A stretch of 64,000 nucleotides of DNA from Rheinheimera nanhaiensis E407-8 (lineage in GTDB: Bacteria > Pseudomonadota > Gammaproteobacteria > Enterobacterales > Alteromonadaceae): positions 224,365 to 288,364 of the forward strand of contig NZ_BAFK01000002.1 of the NCBI RefSeq assembly GCF_000296695.1, written 5' to 3'. A model generated the notes under the pieces. It had not been told where the DNA came from. It did no database searches and worked only from the letters and a program-made list of their open reading frames with translations. Positions 7,111 through 16,628 of the stretch are shown here, one piece after another (position 1 is the stretch's first letter; the number at the start of each line of letters is the position of its first letter). The translations under genes were made by a program, and so were the position numbers.

Positions 7111-8052
7111 ATGCACCATTGCGTACATCGCTTAACCCGCAGACACTGCCTTAAATTACTTACCGCCGCCATGGCGGCCGGCTTATTGCCGGCATGGCCC
7201 GGTTTTGCCGCCGATAGCATGCCTTGGCAAAAGCCGATTGGTAACAGCAATAACACCCTGCCGGTAATTGGTATGGGCACCTGGCGTACCTTTAACGTTG
7301 GCAGTGATCGGCAGCTGCTTGCTGCACGCACTGAACTGGTAAAAGCCTTTTTTGCACTGGGCGGCGGCCTGATAGATTCTTCCCCTATGTATGGCTCGGC
7401 ACCGGATGTAATGGGGTATGCACTGGCGCAGCTTGGTAAAGCAGACAGCCTGTTTGCCGCCGAAAAAATCTGGAGCCCGGCCGGCGGCTCTGCCCGTGAG
7501 CAGGTGGCTGATTTGCAGCGGCGCTGGAATATAGCGCAATTTAATTTACTGCAGGTACATAACCTGACCGACTGGCGCGAACACCTGGCAGTGCTGCGGG
7601 AGTTAAAAGCCGCCGGCAAGGTGGGCTATATTGGCATTACCACCTCACATGGCCGCCGCCACGCTGAGGTGGAGCAGATAATGGCCGCTGAAGACATCGA
7701 CTTTGTACAGCTAACTTACAATATTGCCCAGCGCGACGCCGAACAGCGGCTGCTGCCATTGGCGGCAGAGAAGGGCATAGCGGTAATAGCTAACCGGCCG
7801 TACAACGGCGGCAGTTTAATTAAAAACCTGAAACGCCGTGGCGAGCGCATACCCGGCTGGGCGGCAGAATATGGCTGCAACAGCTGGGCAGAGTTTTTGC
7901 TGAAATTTATTGTCAGCCACCCGGCTGTTACCTGTGCCATTCCGGCCACTACCCAGCTTGCGCATTTACAGGAAAATATGCGCGCCGGCCTTAATCCCAT
8001 GCCAGCTGCCGCTGCCCGTCAGCAAATGGCGCGCTTTATCGAAGCGCTATGA
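7111..8052 (+). CDS. Tat-exported aldo/keto reductase
   Basis: This is an NAD(P)H-dependent aldo/keto reductase of 313 aa. The N-terminus TRRHCLKLLTAAMAAG followed by PGFAA is a twin-arginine signal, so the protein probably folds with cofactor and is exported to the periplasm. The catalytic tetrad of the family is visible as D89, Y94, K119 and H150. Closely related secreted AKRs are common in proteobacteria; their natural substrates are mostly unknown. The ATG at 7111 follows GAAGGGG. The next gene starts 17 nt after its stop and is probably cotranscribed. Confidence 0.9.
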   Translation: MHHCVHRLTRRHCLKLLTAAMAAGLLPAWPGFAADSMPWQKPIGNSNNTLPVIGMGTWRTFNVGSDRQLLAARTELVKAFFALGGGLIDSSPMYGSAPDVMGYALAQLGKADSLFAAEKIWSPAGGSAREQVADLQRRWNIAQFNLLQVHNLTDWREHLAVLRELKAAGKVGYIGITTSHGRRHAEVEQIMAAEDIDFVQLTYNIAQRDAEQRLLPLAAEKGIAVIANRPYNGGSLIKNLKRRGERIPGWAAEYGCNSWAEFLLKFIVSHPAVTCAIPATTQLAHLQENMRAGLNPMPAAAARQQMARFIEAL

Positions 8053-8068
8053 ACAACACCGGCGCGCT

Positions 8069-8767
8069 ATGACAAGTTACGCCAGCTACCAGTTGCAGGA
8101 TTTTGTCCCCTTTAGCGCTGAGGTGTATTTTCGCCTGCTTGAGCGTATCAGCGAAAGCTGGTGGCCACTGCATGTGCTCAGCCTGGCGCTGGGGATAGCA
8201 GCCGTTGTGCTGGCCTTAAAAAACCGTGGCCGGCTGGCGTGCCTGTTAATTGCACCGGTGTGGGCCTTTGTAGCGCTGGTGTTTTTCCGCCAGCACTATG
8301 CCCAGCTTAACTGGGCGGCTAACTATATTGCTTACGCTTTTTTTGCTCAGGCCATACTGCTGTTATTACCGGCGTTAACCGGCTTTGGCCTGAGTAAGAG
8401 CGCGGCGGCGACAATGCCTGGGCGTGGTGCGGTGGCAATTGCTATGGGGGGCGCTATTGCCGTTACCGGGCTGATTGTGCAGCCGCTTATTGCGCTGATG
8501 GGCGCTAGTGGCTGGCAAGTTCAGGTGTTTGGCATTCATGCCGATCCTACTGCTATCACCACGCTGGGCCTGGTGCTTATGCTGCTGCGGGGCTGGCGTG
8601 TGTGGCTGCTTGCTGCTATTCCGCTAATTTGGCTGTTGCTGTCAGGCCTGACCTTGTGGGTGTTACAGGCAACAGCAGCCTGGCTGTTGTTCGTGGTATT
8701 GGCCGCCGCGCTGAGCGCTTGCGTCCTTTTATGCCGATTTTTATCCGCAGCTGGCAGAACAAGATAG
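8069..8767 (+). CDS. DUF6064-type polytopic membrane protein
   Basis: This 232-aa protein has about seven hydrophobic helices. The opening YQLQDFVPFSAEVYFRLLER ... WPLHVLSLALG matches what I remember of DUF6064 proteins, whose function is unknown. The start is set at ATG 8069, not 7910, since the longer frame would overlap the upstream reductase out of frame and adds no family sequence. It lies between the AKR gene and murI on the same strand, close to both. Confidence 0.75.
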   Translation: MTSYASYQLQDFVPFSAEVYFRLLERISESWWPLHVLSLALGIAAVVLALKNRGRLACLLIAPVWAFVALVFFRQHYAQLNWAANYIAYAFFAQAILLLLPALTGFGLSKSAAATMPGRGAVAIAMGGAIAVTGLIVQPLIALMGASGWQVQVFGIHADPTAITTLGLVLMLLRGWRVWLLAAIPLIWLLLSGLTLWVLQATAAWLLFVVLAAALSACVLLCRFLSAAGRTR

Positions 8768-8813
8768 CCAAAATATGTTAATTTTGCCCTCTTTTAATCG
8801 TAACGGGCCCGCT

Positions 8814-9590
8814 ATGGCTAATTCTGCTGCATCTGCTGCAATAGGTATTTTCGATTCCGGCATCGGAGGGCTCTCGGTCGCCCGTGCGGTGCGTGCACTG
8901 CTACCACACGAGCGGCTGCTTTACGTTGCAGATAGCGGCCATGCGCCTTATGGCGAAAAGACGGATGAGTATATTTACCAGCGCATGCATGTGATTACCC
9001 AGCAGTTGTTGGCGTCGGATGCCAAGGCGATAGTGGTGGCGTGTAACACCGCCACCACAGCAGCGATTGCTAAGCTAAGAGCAGAGTTCAGTGTGCCGAT
9101 TATCGGTGTAGAGCCGGGGGTAAAGCCGGCAGTGCTGGCCAGTACAACCGGTGTGGTGGGGGTGCTTGCCACCCCGCGTACCCTGCAAACGCCGGCCTTT
9201 AGCCAGTTAAGTGCACGCTATGCCGGCAGCGCCCGTATTTTGCTGCAGCCGTGCCCTGGCCTGGTGCCGCTTATTGAGGCACTGGCGCTTAAAAGCCCAG
9301 AGCTGCGTCAGTTGTTGCAAAGCTATATTCAGCCGCTATTGGCACAAGGCGCCGACACCCTGGTGCTGGGCTGCACCCATTACAATTTTATCGCTGAGGT
9401 GATTGCCGACATTGCCGGGCCAGCGATCACTATAGTGCGCACCGAAATGGCGGTAGCGAAACAGCTGCAGCGCAGGCTTAGCGAGCTTGGTTTACTTAAT
9501 AGCAGCGCTGAGCCGGCGCCTGACCACTTTAGCAGCAGTGGTGATAACGCCCTGTTTCAGCGTCAGCTACAGCAGCTCTGGTGTTTATAA
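8814..9590 (+). CDS. murI: Glutamate racemase
   Basis: This cofactor-independent racemase makes D-glutamate for peptidoglycan in the cytoplasm. The two catalytic cysteines are in VVACNTAT (C77) and LGCTHY (C187), with the GIFDSGIGGLSVARA opening and the DSGHAPYGEK motif. At 258 aa it is normal length. ATG 8814 places the start about ten residues before the family core. An in-frame ATG at 8775 is possible and would add 13 residues; neither has a strong ribosome site. The 3' end overlaps the convergent gene by 6 nt. Confidence 0.95.
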   Translation: MANSAASAAIGIFDSGIGGLSVARAVRALLPHERLLYVADSGHAPYGEKTDEYIYQRMHVITQQLLASDAKAIVVACNTATTAAIAKLRAEFSVPIIGVEPGVKPAVLASTTGVVGVLATPRTLQTPAFSQLSARYAGSARILLQPCPGLVPLIEALALKSPELRQLLQSYIQPLLAQGADTLVLGCTHYNFIAEVIADIAGPAITIVRTEMAVAKQLQRRLSELGLLNSSAEPAPDHFSSSGDNALFQRQLQQLWCL

Positions 9591-10478
9591 CACCAGATAC
9601 TGCGGCCAGCCGAGTAACGGGCTGGTTAAACCCTGTTTGCCCTCGAAGGCATCGAGCTTTTCCGGTGAGGCCTGACTTGCCACCAGTTGCTGATACTTTT
9701 GCGCAAACTGCAGGGTGCGCAGCAGTGCCGGCATAAAATGCTGGCCTAAATCGGCGCGGATGGCGGCGGCATTGTCGGCCGGTAACTGTGCCAGGGCTGC
9801 ATCGGTGTGGGCTTGAAAAAACGCCTCGTTAAACCACTCAGGCTTAAGCGTAATATTAACAATACGTTGTTTTAAATCGGGCCGCACTTTATCGCTGCCG
9901 GTCAACGCGCGGTAAAATACCACCTCGGCCAATACTTCCTCTAAGCTGAAATGCTCAAACTCATCAAACTGCTTACGGGCGTAAAATTGCTGCTGTAAAA
10001 GCTGCATTGACTGAGTACGCCGATGCTCGATAAGCGCTTGCTGATACTGCTGATAACCGTCCCATTCTTCGGCATCGGGCGGGCAGGAAATGCTTTGTAA
10101 TAGCTGCTCGGCTACCTCACCATACAGTGAGGCTTTACCGGTCTTTTTGCTGACAGTGGCCAGCATGCTCCAGCCTTTTTGAAACGGCTTTACCAGACCT
10201 TCCGGTGCCTGCAATAGGGCTAATGCCCGGGCGGGGTCTTTTTCGCTCAGCTCCTGTAAACCCAGGCTTACCACGCCAATCACGTCATAAGCCGCTTGCT
10301 CCAGCAGGTGCATTTTGTACTTATTGTAGAACTTGTCGGCAAATTTCAGGCTCATTAGCACGGCTTTGCTTTTTATCTGCGCCAGCTCGGCGGATTTAAG
10401 TAAGCCTTCAGCACGGGCATAATTAAGCACCTGGCTTAAAAAAGGGCCGTTACTGCCATCACGAACGATTAACTGCAT
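9585..10478 (-). CDS. Conserved hypothetical protein in J-domain operon
   Basis: This 297-aa protein is soluble and predicted mostly helical, with no signal peptide. I do not recognise a named domain. It is the last gene of a four-gene minus-strand set headed by a J-domain protein. It starts 12 nt after the preceding gene's stop, so it is almost surely cotranscribed. It contains only one Cys, in SISCPPDAEEW. The tight grouping with a J-domain suggests a role with DnaK-type chaperone work or as its client, but that is inference from neighbourhood only. Confidence 0.7.
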   Translation of the reverse strand: MQLIVRDGSNGPFLSQVLNYARAEGLLKSAELAQIKSKAVLMSLKFADKFYNKYKMHLLEQAAYDVIGVVSLGLQELSEKDPARALALLQAPEGLVKPFQKGWSMLATVSKKTGKASLYGEVAEQLLQSISCPPDAEEWDGYQQYQQALIEHRRTQSMQLLQQQFYARKQFDEFEHFSLEEVLAEVVFYRALTGSDKVRPDLKQRIVNITLKPEWFNEAFFQAHTDAALAQLPADNAAAIRADLGQHFMPALLRTLQFAQKYQQLVASQASPEKLDAFEGKQGLTSPLLGWPQYLVL

Positions 10479-10490
10479 AACTGCTGACCC

Positions 10491-11258
10491 TTAATCCAGA
10501 AAGCTGAACATCTCGTCCACTTCGCTAAACGCATCGTCCGTAGCCTGGTTTTTCTCTTTGGCTTGTAGCACCAGCTCAGCCGCAAATTTGTTGATAATGC
10601 CTTCCCAGGGTGAATTTTCATTACGAATAAGTGCTTTAATGGCCGTTTCTACCTCAGGCGTAAGCTGGCGGATTAACGCCAGCAGGCTGCGCGGATCGTC
10701 AAAACCCAGATTGTGGGTATCTTCTGCCAGTTGCCGCTCGGTGTAGGCTTCGGCTTCTTCTAAATGCTCTTCATCTTCGTACAGCTTATCTTCCCAGTAG
10801 TTTTCATATTCGAGAATTTCACCACGGTAAATTTCGATAAACGGAATAGATAAATAGAACAAACCGGCCGGATCTTCGGCGATACAGGTTAAAATTTCGG
10901 CCTGCTTTTCTTCGCTATCCTGGGTGCGGATCAGATAAGTTAAAAAATCAAAGGTGTGCTGCTTTAACTCTTCGGCATTGTTTTTAATTTTCTCTTCCCA
11001 GTACAGCGGCTGCTGGCAGACAATGTCGCGAATACGCTCGGGCGTCATCAGTTCGGTCATGATTGACGGAAAAGAAATATCATGCTCGCTGTTAATCTGC
11101 GTAAGGGTAACAATATCAATTTGTTCAATGACTTCGGTTAACTGCTCATCGCTTAGGGTATTGGCAATCAGCTCGAACTTTTTACTGGCCTGCTTGGGGT
11201 CAACCACCGCCAGCTCTTTAATTTCCGCTACCGCAATTTCAATTAAACTGGTGCTCAT
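10491..11258 (-). CDS. Acidic conserved hypothetical protein in J-domain operon
   Basis: This 255-aa, strongly acidic, all-helical soluble protein has long Glu-rich helices (EYENYWEDKLYEDEEHLEEAEA, residues ~150-171) reminiscent of scaffold or adaptor proteins. No catalytic motif or known domain is seen. It is separated by only 5 nt from the upstream gene and 12 nt from the downstream one, so it is part of the J-domain operon. The start follows an AGGAGAG stretch just upstream of 11258. Confidence 0.7.
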   Translation of the reverse strand: MSTSLIEIAVAEIKELAVVDPKQASKKFELIANTLSDEQLTEVIEQIDIVTLTQINSEHDISFPSIMTELMTPERIRDIVCQQPLYWEEKIKNNAEELKQHTFDFLTYLIRTQDSEEKQAEILTCIAEDPAGLFYLSIPFIEIYRGEILEYENYWEDKLYEDEEHLEEAEAYTERQLAEDTHNLGFDDPRSLLALIRQLTPEVETAIKALIRNENSPWEGIINKFAAELVLQAKEKNQATDDAFSEVDEMFSFLD

Positions 11259-11263
11259 TAAGC

Positions 11264-11833
11264 TTACTCTCCTTTAAAGCGGATATTGTCGTACTGATCG
11301 TCGTAGCCTTCTTCGTCACTGTCGTCGCTGTCATAGTCGTCGTTGCTGTCGTCATCAGCATAGTCGTCAGCATAGTTATCGCCGTCATTGGCGTCCTGGT
11401 CAGCGGCTTCAGCTGGGGCGCTATTGCGGCTTACTGCGCTAAGACTGGCGTTATCCAGCATAAATAACACGGCGCAGGCTTCAATTAATAAGCTTTGCGA
11501 GTAAGCGCGCACCGCTTTTACCAGCTCTAAATCAGCATTGGCAAAGGCAATAGCGGTTTTAAACTGGTCCCAGTGCGGCGCTTTGCCCGTTTGTAGCCAG
11601 CTTTGCCACTGGCTTTTGGCCGCTGGCGGAAACTTTACCCGGCCGTACAGCGCCATCGGCAGATATTCCGGCACCGAGTCGAGCATTTGGGGATCGGCCA
11701 GTAAAATGGCTTTCATTTTGGCGGTAAATTGCTCCAGCGCTTTGGGCGTATCCGGGTCCAGATAAGACTCGATGTTTTCCTGGGCATCGCGGTGAAGGGC
11801 GCGAATGCGCGCCAGATCCAGTTTTTCTGTCAT
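11264..11833 (-). CDS. Hypothetical protein with extreme acidic tail, J-domain operon
   Basis: This 189-aa protein has a helical N-terminal domain of about 135 residues. It is followed by a disordered tail very rich in Asp, Asn and Tyr (runs such as [16 protein letters not shown]). It has no signal peptide and no named family. Such tails often act as flexible acidic arms binding basic proteins or chaperones. It is the second gene of the J-domain operon, 34 nt after the J-domain gene, with the next start 5 nt downstream. Confidence 0.65.
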   Translation of the reverse strand: MTEKLDLARIRALHRDAQENIESYLDPDTPKALEQFTAKMKAILLADPQMLDSVPEYLPMALYGRVKFPPAAKSQWQSWLQTGKAPHWDQFKTAIAFANADLELVKAVRAYSQSLLIEACAVLFMLDNASLSAVSRNSAPAEAADQDANDGDNYADDYADDDSNDDYDSDDSDEEGYDDQYDNIRFKGE

Positions 11834-11867
11834 AAGTGGCTCGTTTGGGCTTTGCTAATCGGCATGA

Positions 11868-12152
11868 TTAAGGGTAGTACTGATCCCACAGTTCCTGCAT
11901 GGCAGCAGCGGGGTCGGTTACAATGACGTTATTAAAATCTTTAATATAGGCCGCGCGTAGTTTGGCATCTGATAACACCTCATACGCGGCTTTTACCCGT
12001 TGCAACTGGGCGGCAGCAGCGTCTTTTTCCTCATCGCTTAAGCCGAGCAGTTTATCCGGGTGGTACTTATTGGCCAGACGGCGGTAAGCCTTTTTTATCT
12101 CATCTTCGCTGGCGTTACTTTTAACACCCAGGATGCGAAAGTGGTTAATCAT
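11868..12152 (-). CDS. J-domain (DnaJ-like) protein
   Basis: This 94-aa protein is essentially a lone J-domain. Its helix II is [11 protein letters not shown], followed by the HPD tripeptide at residues 31-33 and helix III with [11 protein letters not shown]-domains stimulate Hsp70 (DnaK) ATPase activity and target it to clients. It lacks the G/F, zinc-finger and C-terminal domains of DnaJ, so target choice probably comes from the 19-residue tail or from partner proteins encoded by the three genes that follow. The start is ATG 12152 behind AGGAAA; the longer frame from 12203 has no matching signal. Confidence 0.9.
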   Translation of the reverse strand: MINHFRILGVKSNASEDEIKKAYRRLANKYHPDKLLGLSDEEKDAAAAQLQRVKAAYEVLSDAKLRAAYIKDFNNVIVTDPAAAMQELWDQYYP

Positions 12153-12305
12153 AGCATTTCCTGCAACAACAACGATTTTATGCCGCTTAGCAAGTGCTGG
12201 CAACCGGCAAACAGCCGCTAATCATAGCAGAGCTGCGCCGGTTCACCTAGCTGTGTGCTGTCCGTTTTTACTAAGCGCAGGCGTTTTTACTCAGCAACGG
12301 CGCTT

Positions 12306-13412
12306 TTACTGTGTAGCGCCGATAAACCAGCGTGGGTCTACCGGCAGCGTAAACAGTAAAGGCGCAAATTTGTTAAAGTGAGCCGCATTGGCCGGGCAGT
12401 TAATATTGTCCGGGTAGTGCTTTTTCCAGGCATCATTTACCAGATAAACGGTATCGTTATACACCGCCACCCCCTCTATCGCGGTTTGCACCATAAATTC
12501 ATAAGCCGGGCAGGGGCTGTCGGCCGGTGTGGGCGCATAGTAGGCCATTTGCTGCACAAAAGGCGCCTGCTGCTGGCTAATATCGATGATCCACAGCTGA
12601 TCGTCATTACGCGCGGCCGCCACTAAATAACCCGGATGGCCGGCTTTTTTCGCCGGCAGATAATCCAGGCCGTTAATCGGGTGGTCTTTAGCGTCCGGTA
12701 CCGGCAGCACAAAGCCGGTATCCTGCACCTTTACATAGCCGTCCTGTTGCCAAAAGGTTTTATCGTAGGGCGTTTTGAAAATCATTGGCGCATTGGCTGC
12801 ATTTTGCTCCAGTGCCAGGTATAAATTGCCGGCATTATCAAAGGCTAAGCCTTCAATGCCATCGTTGGGGGCATTACCCACTAACGATGCCGCAGGAAAC
12901 TGCACCGGCCGCACCGCGGTGATTTGTGCGCGGCTTAATGGTTTATCGGTGTCAATTTTTACCAGCAAAGTGGGGTAGTCTGTCGAGTTTGTTTCGCCAT
13001 AGCGCGCTTTACACTCGGGGCTTAACTGCACAAAGGAGGAATCTTCCGTCACGCTGATAAACACGGTATCGTCGACTCTGTCCCAGGTTAGCGATTCAAA
13101 ATCGGCATAGTGTTTAAACAGCTCGCCAAAACAGCCGTTTAGTACGCTATCGGCTACGGTGATGGGCAGTGGCTCTGCCAGCAGCTGTGCAGTTTGCGGG
13201 TTTATCCTCAAAAGCTTATTACGCATCGGCTCTGCCGCGCTATTGTCGCCTATATGAATAAGCTCACCGTGGCGCCAGGTAAAGCCAGAGCTTTGCGGAT
13301 CGTTCAGGGTTTGGCCCTGTAAATCGGTGATCCATTTACCAGCGACGGGTTGCTCTGTGGCACCGATAGCGGCGGCGAAACATAAACTGGCTAAGTACAG
13401 GCTGGGCTTCAT
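12306..13412 (-). CDS. Secreted phytase-like / SdiA-regulated-type beta-propeller protein
   Basis: This 368-aa protein has a signal peptide (MKPSLYLASLCFAAAIGA). Blades with the motif GIEGLAFDNAGNLYLALEQN near residue 185, FESLTWDRVDD and AIEGVAVYNDTVYLVND fit the 'esterase-like activity of phytase' and SdiA-regulated propeller families. These are periplasmic or secreted proteins, mostly of unknown substrate. Four or more Cys residues may form disulfides (GCFGELF, SPECKARYG, SPCPAYEF, INCPANAA). It is probably transcribed alone. Confidence 0.7.
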   Translation of the reverse strand: MKPSLYLASLCFAAAIGATEQPVAGKWITDLQGQTLNDPQSSGFTWRHGELIHIGDNSAAEPMRNKLLRINPQTAQLLAEPLPITVADSVLNGCFGELFKHYADFESLTWDRVDDTVFISVTEDSSFVQLSPECKARYGETNSTDYPTLLVKIDTDKPLSRAQITAVRPVQFPAASLVGNAPNDGIEGLAFDNAGNLYLALEQNAANAPMIFKTPYDKTFWQQDGYVKVQDTGFVLPVPDAKDHPINGLDYLPAKKAGHPGYLVAAARNDDQLWIIDISQQQAPFVQQMAYYAPTPADSPCPAYEFMVQTAIEGVAVYNDTVYLVNDAWKKHYPDNINCPANAAHFNKFAPLLFTLPVDPRWFIGATQ

Positions 13413-13492
13413 AGATGTTCTTCATAATCTTTAATTAACGCTATTTTGCCAGCCGAAGATGACAAATTAAACCCTGTTAGGTTTAGCAACGC

Positions 13493-14230
13493 TTAGGGTA
13501 GGTTTAGCTGCCGGCCGCCATCCAGCGCTATCACTTTACCGGTGATATAGCGACTGTTTAACAGATACTGCACGGCATTGCTCATTTCCTCGGCACCTGG
13601 CTCACATTGCAACAAGGACTTTCTCAGTGCTTTTTGTCGGTATGGCTCGTCGTCATGCTGGTTAAACATCAGTAGCGCTGGCGCTATGGCATTTACTTTT
13701 ACTTTGGGTGCTAAGGCGCGGGCAAAGCTGTAGGTTAAATTCTCCAGCGCCGCTTTAGAGGCGGCATACGCCATATGTTTGCTGCTGCCAACGCTGGCAA
13801 CAAAGTCGGTCAGGTGAATAATATCGCTGGCACCGTTTTGGGCCTGCAGTAGCGGCGTAAAAGCGCGGTTAAGTAAGTAGGGTGCTTTGGCATGTACGGC
13901 CTGCATCGCATCATAGATGGCAGCATCTTGCTTCAGGCCGTCTGGGCTTTGTGCGCCCGTTAAATCGGCTTTCCAGTCGGAAGCATTGTGAATAAGCGCG
14001 CGCAAACTGCCCAGTTGCTGCTGCATGCGGCTGATAAACGCCGCCAAGGCTGCTTGCTCAGTAACATCTAATTGCACACATTGCACGCCGGCGGCCCTTA
14101 ACTGGGCCAGGCCGGGTTTTTCACTGCGGTAGGTGGCAATCACCTGATAACCGGCGTGCTGCAGTGTTAAAGCACAGTGCAAACCCAGCCGCTGGGCGGC
14201 GCCGGTGATAATAATGTTGTTTTCCATCAA
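13493..14230 (-). CDS. folM: Dihydromonapterin reductase FolM (SDR family)
   Basis: This short-chain dehydrogenase of 245 aa reduces dihydromonapterin (and dihydrofolate weakly) with NADPH in the tetrahydropterin pathway. The cofactor motif TGAAQRLG is at residues 9-16 and the catalytic YAASK at Y155/K159. The second residue group RLG in place of the usual GIG, and the C-terminal ITGKVIALDGGRQL, are features I associate with FolM rather than FabG. The neighbouring genes do not add pathway context. Confidence 0.85.
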   Translation of the reverse strand: MMENNIIITGAAQRLGLHCALTLQHAGYQVIATYRSEKPGLAQLRAAGVQCVQLDVTEQAALAAFISRMQQQLGSLRALIHNASDWKADLTGAQSPDGLKQDAAIYDAMQAVHAKAPYLLNRAFTPLLQAQNGASDIIHLTDFVASVGSSKHMAYAASKAALENLTYSFARALAPKVKVNAIAPALLMFNQHDDEPYRQKALRKSLLQCEPGAEEMSNAVQYLLNSRYITGKVIALDGGRQLNLP

Positions 14231-14434
14231 AGAAGTTCCTGCTAATCGCTGCTAAGCTCAACGTTGTAACTGCTACGTGACAAAGATGATTTGGTTTGCC
14301 GACAGTGTAGAAAAAACCGACTAAACCAAGTCGCGCGCTAATCAGTACAAAACCACAGAACAATAAGGTCTTAAGGTAAACAAGACCACAAGTGCAGCAG
14401 TAACGTGACCATAAACAACATCAGAGGCAATATT

Positions 14435-14725
14435 ATGACCAATAGCAGAAGACGTTTTCTTAAACTGTCCGCCGGCGGCGTGGTGGGCTTAAGCATGGGC
14501 GGCATCAGCTTAAAGGCTTTTGCCAACGAGCAGCTAGACCCGGAAAACCCGCAGGCTAAGGCACTGCAATATGTGCATAAATCAGCAAAGGAAGGACAAG
14601 ACTGTGCCAACTGCGCGCTAATTCAGGGCAGTGACGGCGAGCCGTGGCGGCCATGCAGTATTTTCCCGGGTAAGCTGGTTAACAGCGAAGGCTGGTGTGC
14701 CGCCTGGGCGAAAAAGCCGGGTTAG
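14435..14725 (+). CDS. High-potential iron-sulfur protein (HiPIP), Tat-exported
   Basis: This 96-aa precursor has a twin-arginine signal (SRRRFLKLSAGGVVGLSMGG). The mature domain carries the four [4Fe-4S] ligands C57, C60, C74 and C88 in DCANC, PCSIFPGK and GWCAAW. HiPIPs are soluble periplasmic one-electron carriers, typically feeding photosynthetic or respiratory reductases. The start at 14435 places AGAGG about 8 nt upstream; an in-frame ATG at 14405 would spoil the Tat n-region. It is a single-gene unit ending in a hairpin. Confidence 0.95.
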   Translation: MTNSRRRFLKLSAGGVVGLSMGGISLKAFANEQLDPENPQAKALQYVHKSAKEGQDCANCALIQGSDGEPWRPCSIFPGKLVNSEGWCAAWAKKPG

Positions 14726-14732
14726 TATTAAC

Positions 14733-14760
14733 TATCAGGCCCGCTATCGCGGGCCTGATA
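14733..14760. terminator. Bidirectional hairpin between HiPIP and sdaA
   Basis: A 12-bp perfect stem, TATCAGGCCCGC / GCGGGCCTGATA, with a 4-nt loop sits between convergent genes. The T-run is weak, so termination efficiency is uncertain. Confidence 0.7.
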
Positions 14761-14764
14761 AGTG

Positions 14765-16147
14765 TTAACATTCGATAATATTTACTGCCAAGCCACCGCG
14801 TGAGGTTTCCTTATACTTGGTTTGCATATCCTTGCCGGTATCCCACATGGTTTTGATTACCTTATCCAGCGACACCTTGTGATCGCCGCTACCGCGCAGT
14901 GCTAAGCGTGAAGCGTTAATGGCCTTAATCGCGCCCATGGCGTTGCGTTCAATACAGGGCACCTGCACCAAACCGCCCACCGGATCGCAGGTCAGGCCCA
15001 GGTTATGCTCCATACCAATTTCGGCGGCGTTTTCCACATGCGATGGCGTACCGCCAAGGACTTCGGTTAAGGCGGCAGCCGCCATAGAGCAGGCCACGCC
15101 CACTTCGCCCTGACAGCCCACTTCTGCGCCGGAAATAGAGGCGTTTTTCTTATACAAGATGCCAATAGCGGCGGCAGTGAGCAGGTATTGCACGGCAATA
15201 TCCGGCGTAACCGGCTGAATAAACTTATCGTAGTACATCAGTACCGCCGGAATAATACCGGCTGCGCCGTTAGTCGGCGCGGTAACCACCCGGCCACCGG
15301 CGGCATTCTCTTCATTTACCGCCAGCGCAAACAGGTTCACCCAGTCCATTACCTGCAAAGGGTCACTGCTTTTTTCTGCCATCAGCTTTTTATACAGTGC
15401 CGGCGCGCGGCGTTTTACTTTTAAGCCGCCAGGCAAGATACCTTCAGTTTTAATGCCGCGCTCTATACAGGCACGCATGGTCAGCCAGATATTGTTTAGC
15501 TGGTCGGTAATTTGCGCCGGGCTTCTGAGAACTTTTTCGTTTTCCAGCATTAAAGCAGCAATCGACAAGCCGTGTTCTTTGCACAGGGCTAACAGCTCAG
15601 CGCCTGATTCAAACGGAAACGGCGGCGGGTTATCGGCAGCAAACTGGCTGGCGGCTTCTTTTTCTTTGGCGAAATCTTCGGCTTTAACAATAAAACCGCC
15701 GCCAATCGAGAAATACACGTCACTTAGTACGACGTTTTTGTCTTTGTCAAAAGCGATAAGCTCCATGCCGTTGGAATGCTCTTTTAGCGTTTTACGCCGG
15801 TGAAATACGATGGCGCCCTCGCGCGGGAAGCTGACCGGGTGGCTTTTTGCCAGCCGGATTTGCTGCTCATCATGCACTTGTTTTAACAAGCCCGGCACGG
15901 CATCCGGGTCAATGCTTTCCGGCAAATAGCCGGCTAAACCTAAAATCACCGCTTTGCCGGTACCGTGGCCAACACCGGTTTGGCCCAGCGAGCCATACAG
16001 CTCTACCTTGACGCTGGCCACTTTTTCCAGCAGGTTTTGCTCTGCCAAATCGTCGGTAAATTTTTTCGCTGCCCGCATTGGGCCCACAGTGTGTGAACTG
16101 GACGGCCCTATGCCGATGCTAAACATATCAAAAGCGCTGATAATCAT
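14765..16147 (-). CDS. sdaA: L-serine ammonia-lyase (iron-sulfur)
   Basis: This enzyme deaminates L-serine to pyruvate and ammonia using an oxygen-labile [4Fe-4S] cluster. It is a single-chain 460-aa enzyme with the beta domain first ([20 protein letters not shown]). The cysteine-bearing alpha domain follows ([35 protein letters not shown]). The length and motifs match SdaA/SdaB. It is transcribed alone, ending at the hairpin shared with the HiPIP gene. Confidence 0.95.
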   Translation of the reverse strand: MIISAFDMFSIGIGPSSSHTVGPMRAAKKFTDDLAEQNLLEKVASVKVELYGSLGQTGVGHGTGKAVILGLAGYLPESIDPDAVPGLLKQVHDEQQIRLAKSHPVSFPREGAIVFHRRKTLKEHSNGMELIAFDKDKNVVLSDVYFSIGGGFIVKAEDFAKEKEAASQFAADNPPPFPFESGAELLALCKEHGLSIAALMLENEKVLRSPAQITDQLNNIWLTMRACIERGIKTEGILPGGLKVKRRAPALYKKLMAEKSSDPLQVMDWVNLFALAVNEENAAGGRVVTAPTNGAAGIIPAVLMYYDKFIQPVTPDIAVQYLLTAAAIGILYKKNASISGAEVGCQGEVGVACSMAAAALTEVLGGTPSHVENAAEIGMEHNLGLTCDPVGGLVQVPCIERNAMGAIKAINASRLALRGSGDHKVSLDKVIKTMWDTGKDMQTKYKETSRGGLAVNIIEC

Positions 16148-16379
16148 AATTTATTCTGTTTGGTCGTTATCAAAGTAGCGTCATTGTAGCCCAAGCAGCG
16201 TGCTTCTGTAAGTCGGTTGGTAACTGGTCAGCGCTTATTACAGATGAGAAAAACTAATAGGAAATGCTAATGGCAAAAATTAATTCATTTAGCTTTTTTA
16301 CGCCGATTAAAGCTTATTGCTTTGTGGTGTCACCTTAACTATATTCACGATTGTTATTTTTGAATATTTGAGGTGTGCT

Positions 16380-16628
16380 ATGGCAACTACCAGCTTGAGT
16401 CTGGGTGAGCATTGGGAAGCCTTTATTAAGAATGAGATAGCCAGCGGGCGCTATGGCTCTGCCAGTGAAGTGGTGCGTGATGCACTTAGAACACTGGAAG
16501 AGCGTAAGAGTAAACTAGACGCCTTACGGGTGCATTTAGCTGAAGGAGCAAGGCAAGCCGGCAAGGGTGAGTTTGTCGAGAACTTCAGTATGGATGAGTT
16601 TATTCACCAGCTGGACAGCGACGTTTAA
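16380..16628 (+). CDS. parD: ParD-type antitoxin
   Basis: This 82-aa antitoxin has the ribbon-helix-helix opening MATTSLSLGEHWEAFI and the family signature SGRYGSASEVVRDALRTLEE. Its C-terminal half wraps the ParE toxin. It binds its own promoter as a dimer. The ATG at 16380 follows GAGGTG; an in-frame ATG at 16317 is rejected. The stop codon overlaps the toxin's ATG by one base, indicating translational coupling. Confidence 0.92.
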   Translation: MATTSLSLGEHWEAFIKNEIASGRYGSASEVVRDALRTLEERKSKLDALRVHLAEGARQAGKGEFVENFSMDEFIHQLDSDV

